Part shown: positions 12,630 to 24,506 of the stretch, piece after piece
Position numbering within the stretch: the first letter of the stretch is position 1
Layout: every line of letters starts with the position of its first letter
From: Castor canadensis
Lineage: Eukaryota > Chordata > Mammalia > Rodentia > Castoridae
Direction of reading: 5' to 3'
Length of the DNA stretch: 64,000 nt
Assembly: GCF_047511655.1 (NCBI RefSeq)
Contig: NC_133390.1
Location: forward strand, 115,734,083 to 115,798,082
Translations under genes and position numbers: made by a program
Notes under the pieces: model-generated
Told to the model about the DNA's origin: nothing
Seen by the model: only the letters and a program-made list of their open reading frames with translations
Database searches by the model: none

Positions 12630-13640
12630 TCCTGACACTCGCTGACCTGTCCATTGTCCTAGACTCACAGCGATGGTTCTCCTCTTACTCTGATGGCCTT
12701 TACTGCCAGCAGCCTCTTTCTTGGACTAACTCTCCCCCTTTGTCTTGTTGACATCCTCCATCACCCCACTTTTTACCTTGTGCTTACTTCCTCTGGCATC
12801 TTTAAGAAGTCTCTCTCTTCATCTCTTTTTCTATTTCTAAACTTCCTTCTCTTCAGCAACATATTTTTTCAATGATTAATAATAATTGCTATCTTTATGG
12901 TTTAAATCACACAGAATAACACCCAGACATCAAAAATTGTAAATTCAATAGGTTCTTATTCTTCTTCTTCATTTTTTTGCTTTGTTTTGTTTTGGTTTTT
13001 TTATTTTTTGGGGAGCTAAGGATTGGACCCAGGGCCTTACATATATGCTGGGCAAGTGTTATACCACTGATTTACATCCCCAGCCATTGAGATTTTTTGA
13101 GATAGCCTTGCTATGTAGCCCAAGCTGTCCCCCAACTCATGATCCTCCTGTCTCTGCCTCCCAGATGCTGAGATTATAGGTGTGCACTACCACACCCAGT
13201 CCAATAGACTCTTTATGGTCTTTTTTGTAACAAGTGACACGAATTGTCTCTGCACTAAATTTCTCTTCTGAGGCTGATTTCCTCACGGGGAGTCTTGGGT
13301 CTATGATCTATGTCTTGGATCTTGGATTCTATGACTCTAATTCTTCCCTTTCAGTACTCTTCTTTTTGTTGGGGTTGCTTATTACTCATTGACCCTCCTT
13401 CCTTGCTGCCCTTTTCCTTCTGTTTGCATATATTCTCTGGAAGATTGCACCTCCTTTCTTGATTATAACTTGCACATGTACAATTCTCAAATCTCTATCT
13501 CTTACTACAACTCTGCTTTGAACTCTGAATGGAATCCACATTGACATATTATGCCTTTCCAACTGGATGTCTCAACTCTTCAGGCATCTTTCTGACACAT
13601 AGTTAGATCCCCCTTGAACAAAAAGGCAGATGTCTGTTAT
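12630..13640 (+). mobile_element. Probable L2 fragments around a SINE
   Basis: The stretches 12640-12850 and 13240-13610 are C/T-rich with L2-like phrases such as 'ccaactggatgtctcaactc' and ttcaggcatctttctgaca. They are split by the SINE at 12985-13203. Family placement is tentative. Confidence 0.45.
12985..13203 (-). mobile_element. Dimeric ID/B1 SINE
   Basis: Antisense ID part ('ggattggacccagggcctta', then 'cccagcc') joined to an antisense B1 part ('gatcctcctgtctctgcctc', then 'ggtgtgcactaccacaccca'). The left side carries a T-rich run (12970-13010), the antisense A-tail. Confidence 0.88.
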
Positions 13641-14164
13641 TGCACCTGGGATATAGCCATTGTGTATTGAAATTGGCAATCTAGCTGGTGCATGATTGTC
13701 TTGTCAGTTTTCTTGGTGTGAGTCAGTTCCTGAGTGTTAGTGAACTCTAGATGAACTGCTGAGATCAAGTTTCTGAATCTGTAAAATAGAAGACCGGACT
13801 GTGGACTGTGGTGACTGAAAATAAACCATGAGCCAGGAAGGTGAGGCCCAGGAAAGGTCAGCAGACCCTTCCTGCTAGTATGCTCTTAGCTGTTTTATGT
13901 GTCTTGGTCCCATATAGTAAATAATCATTGTGCAAAGCATAAAAAAGTTGAACACTTATTTTCTGACTTCGGAAATTCAACAAAGCATTCAAAAGAACAA
14001 TACTAAATGCATCCAAACAATCATTCTCACAACATGAATTTCTAGGAGACCTGCAAAGTCACCACAGCATGAAAGAGGACAACAGAACCCTAGAGAAAGA
14101 GTAACAGCAAAAACAACTAAATGGCACATGGAGTGGCAAAACCCTCAGTGGCCTCTAGGTCGCC
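13641..14164. other. Unassigned sequence
   Basis: No recognised repeat, RNA gene or coding frame. Confidence 0.4.
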
Positions 14165-14325
14165 ATACCTACCACTTATTGCGTACAGGGTGATATGCTT
14201 TGTATATTCTATTTTATTCACTCCACCAACATCCTGTAAGTCACATGTTGTTAGGGGCTATGCAGCCCAAAATGCACATGTAGCAGACACCAAAGGTGGA
14301 TTCAAACCCAGGGCTTTTTTCTTTC
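14165..14325 (-). mobile_element. MIR SINE fragment
   Basis: Antisense MIR order: gtacagggtgatatgcttt, then 'aggggctatgcagcccaaaa', then 'ggattcaaacccagggct'. Diverged. Confidence 0.65.
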
Positions 14326-17300
14326 TTTTTTTTTTATTGCAAGCTGATGCTCTTAAAATACATTTGCTCTTAAAACACATTTGCTGTTTCTCGTTTAAAT
14401 CTAAAGAGATGCTATGAAAAGTTAAGCTGTCAACATTTACATAAATCAATTCCACTATGCTATTTTTAACTGAAAACAGCCATACTGGGATATAGGCTAA
14501 ATGCTGTTTTAATAGTTTCTTTTGAAATTTTGAATGGAAGAAATTCCATTCAGAATTAAAAGAAAAAGAGTAAGAACATGTAACAAAATTAACAACTAAA
14601 TTCACCATTTTTCTACCATGTCCACTGAAACCTAGGACACAGCAGATGTAAACATAAGCACATTGCATTGTGTGTCTGAAGCTAAAATCACAAACTTCAT
14701 TAAATTATGGACACTGACCTATTCCGTCCATTTTCTTTTGTTAGAGCCTGCATGCTGTAACATACCACAACCTGCATTCTTTGCTAGATCTGCTTTTGAA
14801 TGAAGATTTTGCTCTGACCTGCCAACCAAGGTGACAGGATTAACAGGATCATTTCCGAGGTCTCTGTCTGTTTTAGTCTATTCTGGAGGTTTCCCACCTG
14901 CACACAGATGATTTCTCCCCATCAGGCAATCAGTAAAGGCAGTGGGTTTCTTTTCCCCCTTTGAAGTACTGGCAGTCCAGCTTACCTTGACCCCCCAATA
15001 CCCTACTTGGCTCCATTTCCAAGGGGCCACACACATCTCAGCTGCTTAGCCCAGGGGCCTGACTTCACCCACAGCCATGGGCTTCGACTGTCCATCCCAT
15101 CCATCCCAATGCCCATGTCGGCTGGGGAGGGCAATACCCAGGGACCTGCCCAAAGCACCATAACCTTGCAGGGTTAATAAGCAAAGCACAGCATTAACAC
15201 TAACATGGCTTCCCAGTGCCATCTGTTGTGTCTAGAATGTCCTTCCCGACAGACCTCTACACTGCAAAAAATATACCCTGAATTGAGGACAGTTTTACAT
15301 TTGGAAATGAAACCTCTGACCTTATTTGGGGCAACATTCTAAATCTGGAAGGAGCCTAAAAGTTTCCATATCATTAACATAAGAGAGGGAATTCAATATC
15401 TCAACTGACTTGAGAGGGGAGAAATTCTGACTCGACTCTATTCGTAGATTCGGTGTTCAAAGCTTTGGTATAGATTCTTCTTAAATCAGAAAGATAAATA
15501 TATTATTTCTCTGTATACATGAAGTAAACAAACCCACTTACCCTAGCACACGCAGATACCAAAAAATTCTACCAAAGCTGGAGTTAACAAAAGGAGCCAG
15601 TGAACTCTGCCAGTGCACCTGATTCAGAGGAGTTAGCACTGACTGATACAGCTCACAGGGGCAGCAAGAAATCTGCAAGTTCTATTTGTTTTGGGGCTAT
15701 TTCAGCAGATACCAGAAAACCCAGCCCAGCATCGCTGCTCACTGGCCTTCTTCATTGAGATTAAAAGGGTAAGGCTTTAAACACGCTTCCATTCCATTAT
15801 ACATTGTTTTCACTATATTCATATACTATACATTTTGCATAATAATATGTTACACATGTTATGTGCATATTCAGTGTGTATCTAACACCCCTGGAAGAAG
15901 CAGGCAATGTAGATTAATAAGCAGAAACTACAAAAGATTGTTAGTATGATTACCTCCAGGGGTTAAAAATTAGATGAGAAATGATTATAGTCAACATTTT
16001 AAACAGAGTATGAGAAGTAGTATCAAGTTGTATTTAGTATTTTGCTTTAAAGAATGAAATCACATTCTTATTGGTAATTAAACATCAAATATCAGGCATT
16101 GTCCTGAACTAGGATTCTTCACTACTGTCATTCTGTGGTCAGTCTGCAGCATGAGAAACTCCCTGAGTTAGTGTTTGCCACTCTGTACATGAACTGGGGA
16201 AAGTTTTATTAACACTGTAATAACAAGAAACCATTGAACCACATTTTATAGTTTTATTGAGTCTTTTTCAGTTTTAGTTGCTTATGATAAGTACAATTCT
16301 AGTCACCACCATTGCGAAGCTCTGCTGTACTATAAATAGCAGATACCACGTTGGCTGTCATGCCTCAGACACTCACACACACAGACACACATGTGCATGA
16401 ACACACAAACATGCAAGGTGTTGCATACTGCTGCATGCAAACAATACTGTGCTTTTACAGGAAATGCACTTTTTCTTTTAAAAAAACACGATTATGCACA
16501 ATTAGTGTGGGTTTTGTTAAGCTACCATTGTTTTATATAAACCTGAGAAGGCTCAAAATATCAAGTAACACTGTTTTGTACTGCTCGTTCAATGGCACTA
16601 TTAATCACAAGGAAATCTAGTTCAATTATCTATATTAAAATCACGGATAATACAAAAATAAACATTTTTGCAAAAGCACTAAAACATAATATAATTAAAA
16701 TTCACAAATTTTGATATGTAACATATATTTATCTTCATATTAATTTGTATTGATGTGTATAATACAATGTACAACAGAATAACAGCTGTAACAGAATTCA
16801 GCAGCCAAATAATACAGTTATCACCATAAAGCTTGGAATTAAAGTTATCAGTTGCTCAAAGAACACAGATTAAAATCTACAGCAATGCTGAACTTGCTGG
16901 TAGTGTCTTACTTAAAAACTCACCTCAAAGAAATTAGGATTATACTATTTCACCTTAAGAAGAAACACAATGCAAAACTTTCAAAACCAAACATCAGTAA
17001 CCTATTGCACCAGCTGCCCTTTTCTCTCCCTAAAGTTTGTCCTTAAATTCTAACACTGTGCCTAGAATGCACTCCCTAGACTTCTAACACATGAGACTGA
17101 CTTTGAATATAAAGACAAGTCTTTTGCCTTTGGGAGTGGAAGCTCTGAACACAGTTGGGGTCAAAATTCTAAATCTGAAAGACAACATAAACATTTCTAT
17201 AATATATATAAAATGTAGGCAGTGCAGACCCAATCTGGCTAAGATACTTTATACTATTAATCTTATAATAATTGAATATCAAATTGTATCTGTATCAAAT

Positions 17301-18416
17301 GAACCCTAAATAAGAAAGCAAACATGCAGATACATTTGTAGGGAAAAAAAAATCACTTGTATCACAAAACAGACTTTCATACTCTAGACCAAAAAAAACT
17401 GAAGACCTAAACATTTCAACATTCTGATATTTGAACAGCATCATAATATACAACTCTTATTTTATGTATGCATCATATATTATGTAAAATATACCAGTGT
17501 GACATATTAATAGTATACATTGTAATAAATATAACTTATATCCATATGTTGGATCTTTCAAGGAAGATTTTCAATCTGTACAAATGAAGGACTGTGACCT
17601 CACCAATAAATACTACTACAGGTTGCAATTTGACCAGCAAAATTAAAGCTTCAAAAGATCCTTACTCGTACCACATGTTCAAGATTGTCACTAGTTGAAT
17701 TTCAGCTGCTATAAGCACTGACATCGGTGGTATCCAAGGACAGCTGAGTGTCCTGTCTGATAGAGAAGGCTTGCAGGTTATGACTGTCCACATCCCAACT
17801 TGTGAACCCTATAGGAATTTTTACCAAGGACTGAAGATTCCCGGAAAACACAGTAGCAGATTTCACACACTCCTGGCAGTCCATTTTTCAAGCCTTACTG
17901 CATCCTCTATGGCCTCAGCAGATGGATGTCATCCAACCATTTTAATCCACAAAGCACGGTCCTCAAAAAGGGTCAGGAGTCCTGCAGCTGGCCCAGTGGC
18001 CACAACATGACTCTAACTCTGAATTCTGACATGCATGCTGTATTTCTTCTTAGTTTATCTTTTTTTTTTATTTCAATGTAAATGCAAACCCATGTTCAGA
18101 GTCCAGTATTTTACTCTGACATTTGGATATTTGCTATGTCCTACAATTTTAGCTATTCTTTCATCCAAACATCAACAGATTTGTCTCTACTATTACAATA
18201 CTTATTCATGTCATCATGTGGCATGAATCAGCTTTTCAGCCAACAGATCATTGCATCCTCCTGACTCTGTTCTCACCATTAACACAGATCTTCCCAGGGA
18301 CTTCTTTCAGCCTGGAAGAAGTTGGCAAGATCATTCTTGTTACTATTTGGCATGCATTCACCTGTGAATGCATACATTACTCTGTGATGTACAAGGCTAA
18401 AGAAGCGATGCTTTGA
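14326..18416. other. AT-rich region downstream of P2RY1, mostly unassigned
   Basis: No gene is visible; frames such as 14258-14668 (minus, 136 codons) and 17771-18010 show no protein signature. A small (AC)n run lies at about 16369-16392. Two diverged stretches, 15217-15590 and 17040-17340, look related to each other. Parts of this region could be alternative 3' UTR of P2RY1, which I cannot decide from sequence. Confidence 0.4.
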
Positions 18417-18535
18417 GGGCTGGGGATGCAGCTCAGTGGTAAAGGACTTGTGTCACATATACAGGCCTCTGGGTTCAATCCTTAATACTGGGGGTGGGGG
18501 TGGGGTTGGGTGAGGAGGAGGAAAGAAACAATTTT
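18417..18535 (+). mobile_element. ID-type SINE
   Basis: Classic ID head 'gggctggggatgcagctcag' followed by tggtaaagga and 'gggttcaatccttaatactg', then a G-rich variant tail. Box A and box B type tRNA-like segments can be seen, but it is a dispersed repeat. Confidence 0.88.
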
Positions 18536-20580
18536 TTAAAAAACATGCTAAGTAGAAAAAAGGGTATTTCTAAGTCACTGTCCACCTCCTCACGACATAT
18601 ACACTCCAGAAGAAAGTTCTCTGGAAGCTGAAATGAAATATTTAACACATACTCAAAACCAATCTGGAGATTCTAGTTCCAAAAGGAAGAAAGCTAAATT
18701 AAATTGGAGGAAATGTTACAGAAATATGTGCATCAGGTTCAAATACGGTACAAGCTCTGGAATTCCCATTTTGTTCAGGTTAGTAACATTGATCTTGTCT
18801 CACTGAATGCACATTTGAAAGGGTCAACACAATAAAATGATTTTAGATTTTGTCTTTTAGGACTCCAAATACACAATGTTTCATCACCCTCACCATCTGA
18901 GTGCACTGAAACCTTGTCAAAATGAGTTGAGCTGGCTGTTTGATTTGATTTCTATCATCTTATGCATTACGAATAAACACATAAAAAGAATCACCATATA
19001 GGAAGGCTAAATACAGCTCTTCTCCATTGGCCTCGGTGGCCTGAGATTGGTTAGGTAAACTGAACTACTAAGAAGGTCTCACAAGCCCTAGGTGCACCTG
19101 GGCATCTGAACAGTGGAGTCCTGAATACCCTTGGGGCATGAAGAGCCTTTCTTGACTCTATGTTCAGCTCTTCATCCTTTATTCGTAAAGTGCTGTCCAA
19201 CCATTATTCTACCATCAGCTGCAATCTCTGATGATGCCATGTGAGGACTGGCTTTCATAACTAATAATTCCCTGGACATTGGTTTTATTTGCTAGTGGTT
19301 ATTTACTTATTTGATTATTATTAGTGTTTCCTTATTATTCTCATTATGTAAACTTTGACGATTCCAAGGGCTGTAAAATGTGGCAATTCACTATTCATTG
19401 AAAATTGTTATTATTGTTGAAATAGTTTACATTTTTTTATGAATGCCTGGCAGAGAATAACCTGCCCAGTCCTCTTTAGTTCTTAGTTGTTTGAGTAGAA
19501 CTTTCTACAGCTCGCTTTTTAGTGCTATATTTTAGGTACTTAATTTTCCATTTTCTAGGTACTTAATTTTCCATTTTCTCTTTCTACATACACGTTCTTT
19601 TCCCTTTCCAAAACCCAAATGTTAGCATATAAAATTCATTAAGATTATAGCTTCTCACTCGATTAACACAATCTATACAAATTCTGCCCACATCTCCCTT
19701 TCAAATTGCATTTAATGTTTTTAAACACTCTGAAGAGCAACAAGAATCTCTTCCCCTATGATTTTTGATATGAAGTCCCTTTTCTAGAGGTCCTCTCCCT
19801 GCCCCCAGTTGCCTCACGTACCTGAGAGCAGACTAAGCACTGTGGATGGCTGACACCCACTCCACTCTGAAATTCTGTCATTCTGCTCAAAATCCCTCTA
19901 TTTGCTAAGGTATTCAACTTCCCTCAAACTTTGGTCTGAAACTTAACTATGATTTCTCAGAATTGTTTTTACAGATGTGAGTGAACACTTGTCTTGGAAC
20001 ACAAACAGAGTCCTAAGGCATTGGACAGCAAGTGGTACAAGAAAATGCTCTTTATCACAGGAAGTCCATCAGAGTTCATGGTGTTTACTAGGAAAACACA
20101 ACCACATTGATTATGCTGAACATTTTACCAGTATGATAAAAAAATGCAGGCTTCTCCCGTCAAACATTTAGCACTATGTGTAGTAAGCAGTTCTCCAGCA
20201 ATAACTGGAAAATAATCACTTTCCAGGCTTTTATATTCATTAACTTCAGGTTTCTACTCAATTCCAGGAATTGCCAGCTCCCATCTCTGCCGATAAGAAA
20301 CTGAAAAAGACATTCAGCTGAGAGATCTGAGTTTAGCACTTTGTTACACTATGCTAAACACTTTTTGAGAATGTGGGTTTTCAGTTTGTTCTTGCGATGG
20401 GTTATCAAAAAACAATAAAGGCTGCACAAATCAGACTCAAGTTTCAGGTAGCTAGCTACCTTGGAGAGATTATTAACAGCAATGTAACTCCAGTATTCAT
20501 GGCACACACACTTTGAACAGAAAAAGCTTGTAAATTTTAAAGGCAGCAGAGAAAGTAAATGGCTAACTAGGTAGTATTGT
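18536..20580. other. Unassigned sequence 3' of P2RY1
   Basis: Apparently single copy. It contains a perfect 23-bp tandem duplication at 19534-19579. It may include distal 3' UTR of P2RY1 if a downstream polyadenylation site is used. Confidence 0.4.
19534..19579. repeat. Perfect 23-bp tandem duplication
   Basis: The unit starting aggtacttaattttcc occurs twice head to tail (19534-19556 and 19557-19579) with no mismatch. Confidence 0.95.
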
Positions 20581-20586
20581 TTTATT
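20581..20586 (-). terminator. Candidate P2RY1 polyadenylation signal AATAAA
   Basis: The minus strand reads gtAATAAAac, the first canonical hexamer downstream of the P2RY1 stop, about 225 bases away. P2RY1 transcripts in other mammals have longer 3' UTRs, so this may be a minor or unused site. No transcript evidence is available here. Confidence 0.3.
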
Positions 20587-20808
20587 ACACGTGCTTCTGG
20601 TCAGTAAGAGGCAAAGTGGAAAAACCCAAACAAGCTAACATTGGCTGTAGGCATTTCTACGAATTTGTTGTTGTTAACTCAATATATTCTTTCTTTCTTG
20701 GTTAGAATATTCTCTTAACTCACTAGATACTCAAAGGAGAAGAGCACTTGGCTTGGTTAAGCATCCTACCATGTTACAAAAATGAAGGGTTTGGGGATTC
20801 CTGTGCCT

Positions 20809-21924
20809 TCACAAGCTTGTATCTCCATTCTGCTTGAACTCGGATAAAATATTGAGGGTCATGTCTTCACTCTTGGATTGCATATTTGCCTCGCTTCTTC
20901 TGGAAGCTTTCCTGGTTGCTCGGGAGAGTCTCCTTCGGAAAGTATCTCCGGCCAAGAAATAAAGAATGGGGTCCACACAACTGTTGAGACTTGCCAGACC
21001 TCTTGTAACCTGATAAGTGGCATAAACCCTGTCATTGAAAGCACACATTTCTGGGGTCTGAAAATCCAGCCGGGCCCTCAAGTTCATTGTTTTCATCACA
21101 TGGAAAGGGATGTAAGAGACAGCAAAAACCGTCAGCACAATGATCACCAGGTAAATTGATTTCCTCCTCAGAGGCGAGTTGTCCAGGTCGTTGTAAATCA
21201 AAGCTCTCACAATTAATCCGTAACAGACCAGGATCAGCACCAAGGGGACACAGAACATGGCTACGGTGGTGCACATGCTGTAAATGAAATAACTCCGCAG
21301 GTACTCGTCTGAGGTGGTGTCATAGCAGGTGGTGGTTTTGTTTTTCCGAATCCCGGTGCCAGAGTAGAAGAGGATGGGAGAGATGGCCACTACCACGATG
21401 AGCCACACCAGCACGCTGATGTAGACCGCGTTTTTTTTCTTGAGCCTGCCCAGGGACTTGAGCGGGTACACCACGCCGCTGTACCTGTGCGCGCTGATGC
21501 ACGTCAGGAACAAGATGCTGCCGTACAGGTTCACATGGAAGATGAACCGCTGCAGCTTGCACATGGCGTCCCCAAAGATCCAGTCGGTCTTATTGAAGTA
21601 GTAAAAGATTAGGGCTGGCAGAGTGAGCACGTACAGAAAGTCGGCCAGGGCCAAGTTGAACATGTACACGGAGATGCCGCTCCAAGGTTTCATATGGAAC
21701 ACGAACATCCAGATGGCCACGCTGTTGCCCAGAAAGCCGATGATGAACACCAAGATGTACACCGCTGGCAGGTAGTAGAATTGGAAGCCCGTCTTGGTTA
21801 GGGCACACTTGAATGAGGCGGCAGCGGCAGCGGCCGTGGAGGCGACAGTGTTGTTTTCCCAGGGCAAGCCCAAGAGGGCAGCGTCCGTCCCGTTGGGAAC
21901 AGCCGGCCACAGCACCTCGGTCAT
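20809..21924 (-). CDS. P2RY1: P2Y purinoceptor 1 (ADP receptor), intact single-exon gene
   Basis: Gq-coupled class A receptor for extracellular ADP at the plasma membrane. In platelets it triggers calcium release and shape change; it is also expressed in brain and vessels. The 371-aa protein follows human P2Y1 (373 aa) throughout, with gaps only in the extracellular N-terminus. Seven membrane helices lie near residues 51-77, 85-110, 120-150, 165-188, 210-240, 255-282 and 297-325. Visible: N-glycosylation sequons at N11, N24, N111 and N195; cysteine pairs C122/C200 and C40/C294; HRY (146-148) in place of DRY; DPILY (318-322) in helix 7; nucleotide-site residues R126, T220, K278, Q305 and R308; C-terminal DTSL, a PDZ ligand. 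The start is the Met homologous to the human start, with A at -3. There is no intron, as in other P2RY1 genes. An alanine run (31-36) replaces a mixed Ala/Val/Ser stretch. Confidence 0.99.
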   Translation of the reverse strand: MTEVLWPAVPNGTDAALLGLPWENNTVASTAAAAAASFKCALTKTGFQFYYLPAVYILVFIIGFLGNSVAIWMFVFHMKPWSGISVYMFNLALADFLYVLTLPALIFYYFNKTDWIFGDAMCKLQRFIFHVNLYGSILFLTCISAHRYSGVVYPLKSLGRLKKKNAVYISVLVWLIVVVAISPILFYSGTGIRKNKTTTCYDTTSDEYLRSYFIYSMCTTVAMFCVPLVLILVCYGLIVRALIYNDLDNSPLRRKSIYLVIIVLTVFAVSYIPFHVMKTMNLRARLDFQTPEMCAFNDRVYATYQVTRGLASLNSCVDPILYFLAGDTFRRRLSRATRKASRRSEANMQSKSEDMTLNILSEFKQNGDTSL

Positions 21925-22006
21925 GGTCTCCTTCCCAACTCAAGCAGCAGCTCCGAGGGGCAAGCGGCGGTGGGAGGGCGGCAGTGGCACAGGACGCAGC
22001 GAGCAT
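21590..22006 (-). other. Upstream AUG frame overlapping the P2RY1 start
   Basis: An AUG at 22006, 82 bases before the receptor AUG, opens a 138-codon frame. It runs out of frame across the receptor start and ends inside the P2RY1 coding region. Its flanking bases (C at -3, C at +4) are poor for initiation, whereas the receptor AUG has A at -3. It would reduce receptor translation if it lies in the mRNA. No protein function is claimed; the overlap with a conserved coding exon explains its length. Confidence 0.35.
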
Positions 22007-23000
22007 CGGAAAAGCGGACAAGCGGAAGGGATCGCACGCGGGGGGTCCCCGCGGATCGGGGCGTGCGGGGACTCGCCCACGCCTGCTCCAGGCGCACGTT
22101 CCCCGGGGGCCATGAACTCCGCCCGGGACAGCGATTGAACCAGGCGGGAGGGCGGGCCGGCAACTTCCCCTAACGGCTGGCGGCGCCGAGGTTACACAAG
22201 AGCGCGCGCGGGGCGCCGCAGCCGACAACTTTCCGACTGTGCTTTCCCGGGGGGCCACAGGTTCGCGCTACAGAGCGAAACCCACGCGCTTCGGTCAAGG
22301 CAAAGTCGCTCGGCTGTGCCGCCTCCTCTCCCCGAACATCAACTTCGCTGGGGCATCTTCGTCTTCCCTAGCCGGGAGCAGGAGCTTCGCTTCGGGGCGC
22401 CGCGCAGCTTCCCCGGCCCCGCACCCCCGTGCGCTCAGCCCTGCGCGTCCTCGGCGCGCGCGGAACCGTGCGCTTCCCGATGGCGCCGGGCTCGCGGTCC
22501 CTGCCCGCAGCAGCCCTTCCCCGGGCCCGCTCGGTGTGCAGCGCAGGGTGCGGGCAGGACCGGGCGCCCCGCGAGGTGGGCGGAGTTTGGGCCCCGGGCG
22601 GGCGGGTGGCGCTCCGCGGGAAGGCGAGGGGCGGGTCTCCGGTGAGCCCGCCTGCGATCTGGCCGCCTTGCCTGCGCCCTGCGCCCTGCCCCGCGCCGCG
22701 GGCCGGGGCTTCTGCCGAGCCGAGCCGAGCCGCCGTTCCCTCAGTCCCGCCGCTGCCACCCGAGTCGGCGGCCGGGACGCGGGGTGCGCTGGGTCCGCGG
22801 TAGCTGCTGGAGAACGATTGGACCCTTGCGCCCCTCGGTCTTCCGCCAGCTGTTCCGCGGAGCGAAGTTGCTGACACACAGGAAACCCTCTGACCGCCCA
22901 GACCCGGGCGGTCACTCCGGAACCGACCCACCCCAGGCAGAAGTCCACAGAGCCCCGGAGATCTGCGCCAGGTGCATGAAACTCCGAGCTGCCCCTAGTC
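21925..23000 (-). promoter_or_regulatory. P2RY1: CpG-island promoter and 5' UTR region of P2RY1
   Basis: Very GC-rich with dense CG dinucleotides from about 21800 to 23000, falling sharply to AT-rich flanks beyond about 23150. GGGCGG-type GC boxes cluster at about 22150 and 22575-22635. A CCAAT on the minus strand lies at 22817-22821. A CRE-like gacgtca is at 23144-23150, just outside. I see no convincing TATA box, so dispersed CpG-island initiation is likely. The long open frames on both strands here (up to 236 codons) result from the absence of AT-rich stop codons and are not called as genes. Confidence 0.7.
21940..22113 (-). other. Short upstream open reading frame in the P2RY1 leader
   Basis: An AUG at 22113 begins a 57-codon frame, Pro/Arg/Ala-rich, that stops 15 bases before the receptor AUG. 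The +4 position is G but -3 is T. It is only relevant if transcription starts above 22113, which the CpG island layout suggests. Confidence 0.35.
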
Positions 23001-23159
23001 CCCAAACCGGAACGCCCGAAACAAGATCAGTTTGGTCTTGTGGCACGTATAAGGATCGAGTGCGCAAGCGGGAATGGGGCCCTTCTCTGCCTGCCTTTTA
23101 TCTCAATATTGCCCCATTCCCAGGAACGAAATGCAGATAGACCGACGTCATTAGGGACG

Positions 23160-24300
23160 CCGTGGTGAGCATTTCTAAAAGGCCCTGGAAAAATGGGATT
23201 AGTCAGTCAGTTCTACAGGTCACTCCAGCACAATTTGACTTGCTAGATCGCTAGCACCTGCTGGACAAGGCAAGTTTCCCCAAACCTCAAGTCGAGTATA
23301 TTTAGTAAAAGAGCAGAGAGTGCAGTGAAAAAATTTAAAAAGGGCCCAAATCAAACTTTGGGGAATAAATTGAGTGTTAAATCCTGCTTTATAGAGATAG
23401 AACAATTTCAACTCCAAAGCTATTAATGTATGGTATCCTAGTTCTTTAAGTTGAATTGATTGCTTACAATTACCTCTAGTAGCTTAAAAATACAGACCAG
23501 GACTTTCTTAATTACTACATTTATTGAAAAACTTTGCCTCAAATGCATACAAATTTAGACAATGCATTTCAAAGATGTGTTTGAGTAAAGTTTAATTGCA
23601 AAGTAGAAGAACTGTTTGCTGGTCAGAGATATACTAAAATGGGCCCATACGTGAATGCAATCAAGCATTTCTTGACAACTTGCTAATAATATATTTTATA
23701 TGAGTTATTAACAAAGACCTTTTTCTCTTATAGAAAAAAAATCCAAGAACAAAATATCTGCAAAATATATACCATAAAGATTTCTTTCTGGTCCCAAGTG
23801 TTGCATGATAGTTTTCCCTTAAAAGTACTCAGAGGAAAACCATGAGCTCCTGGCTTTGATACCAGGAAAGAAAATACCACACAAGACCCAGCTAGTCCTT
23901 TAGAGGAACACACAGAGATGGTCATAGCCAATGATGTGAACACACTAGTATTGGTGAGTTGTGGTGAAATGAAGAGCAAGAAAATAAATAATAAAACTTT
24001 AAGTAAAGGACAAAAAATGTTGCTGTTTTGAAAACAGTCTTGATTATCTTTTTCATTACTTTATAGTTTTCAAATTGTATGATTCCATAATTCTAAAACT
24101 TAACATAAAATATTTCATATTGATTGGAGTGGTACTAGCTAGGATGGATAAGTCTTAAGAGGAAAAAGAAGGCAAAGCAAACTACTAAGAGTTTTAGGGT
24201 ACTCAGTAAGTCACAGCTCCTCACTTCTTCATATTTTTCATTTGCAACCTAAATAATGCGGACCTCACTCAGAAGCCAGTTGCAGATATGGAGGCCCCTA
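23160..24300. other. Unassigned AT-rich flank upstream of P2RY1
   Basis: Apparently unique, with no recognised repeat or frame above chance. It could hold distal regulatory sequence, but nothing in it can be pointed to. Confidence 0.4.
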
Positions 24301-24307
24301 ATGTGAG

Positions 24308-24506
24308 TGGTTTGTTTTGTTGTTTTGTGGCAGTACTGGGGTTTGAACACAGAGCCTCCTGCTTGTGTTCTATCTCTGAAGGCATGCCTGCAACTCTTTC
24401 TGCTTTTGGCTATTTTTCAGATAAGATTTCACATTTTTTTGCCTGGGCCAGCTTCAATCTCCACCTCCTGAGTAGTTTACAGATGTGAGCAACTGTGCCC
24501 AGCCCT
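24308..24506 (-). mobile_element. Dimeric SINE
   Basis: Antisense pattern: 'cagtactggggtttgaacac', then 'gataagatttcacatttttt', 'cacctcctgagtag', 'gagcaactgtgcccagccct'. The 66-codon frame at 24288-24488 lies inside it. Confidence 0.82.

Noticed and set aside
14258-14668. 136-codon minus-strand frame
   Set aside because: It overlaps a MIR fragment and has a Lys run from a T-tract. No protein signature.
18417-18500. tRNA-like promoter boxes in an ID element
   Set aside because: Part of a dispersed SINE, not a tRNA gene. The cloverleaf is not maintained.
22295-23005. Minus-strand frame of 236 codons, and several others over 100 codons in the GC-rich block 21.8-23.1 kb
   Set aside because: Pro/Arg/Ala/Gly-rich composition with open frames on both strands at once is what a CpG island gives by chance. 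No domain, no conservation that I can recognise, and several of the starts are not AUG.
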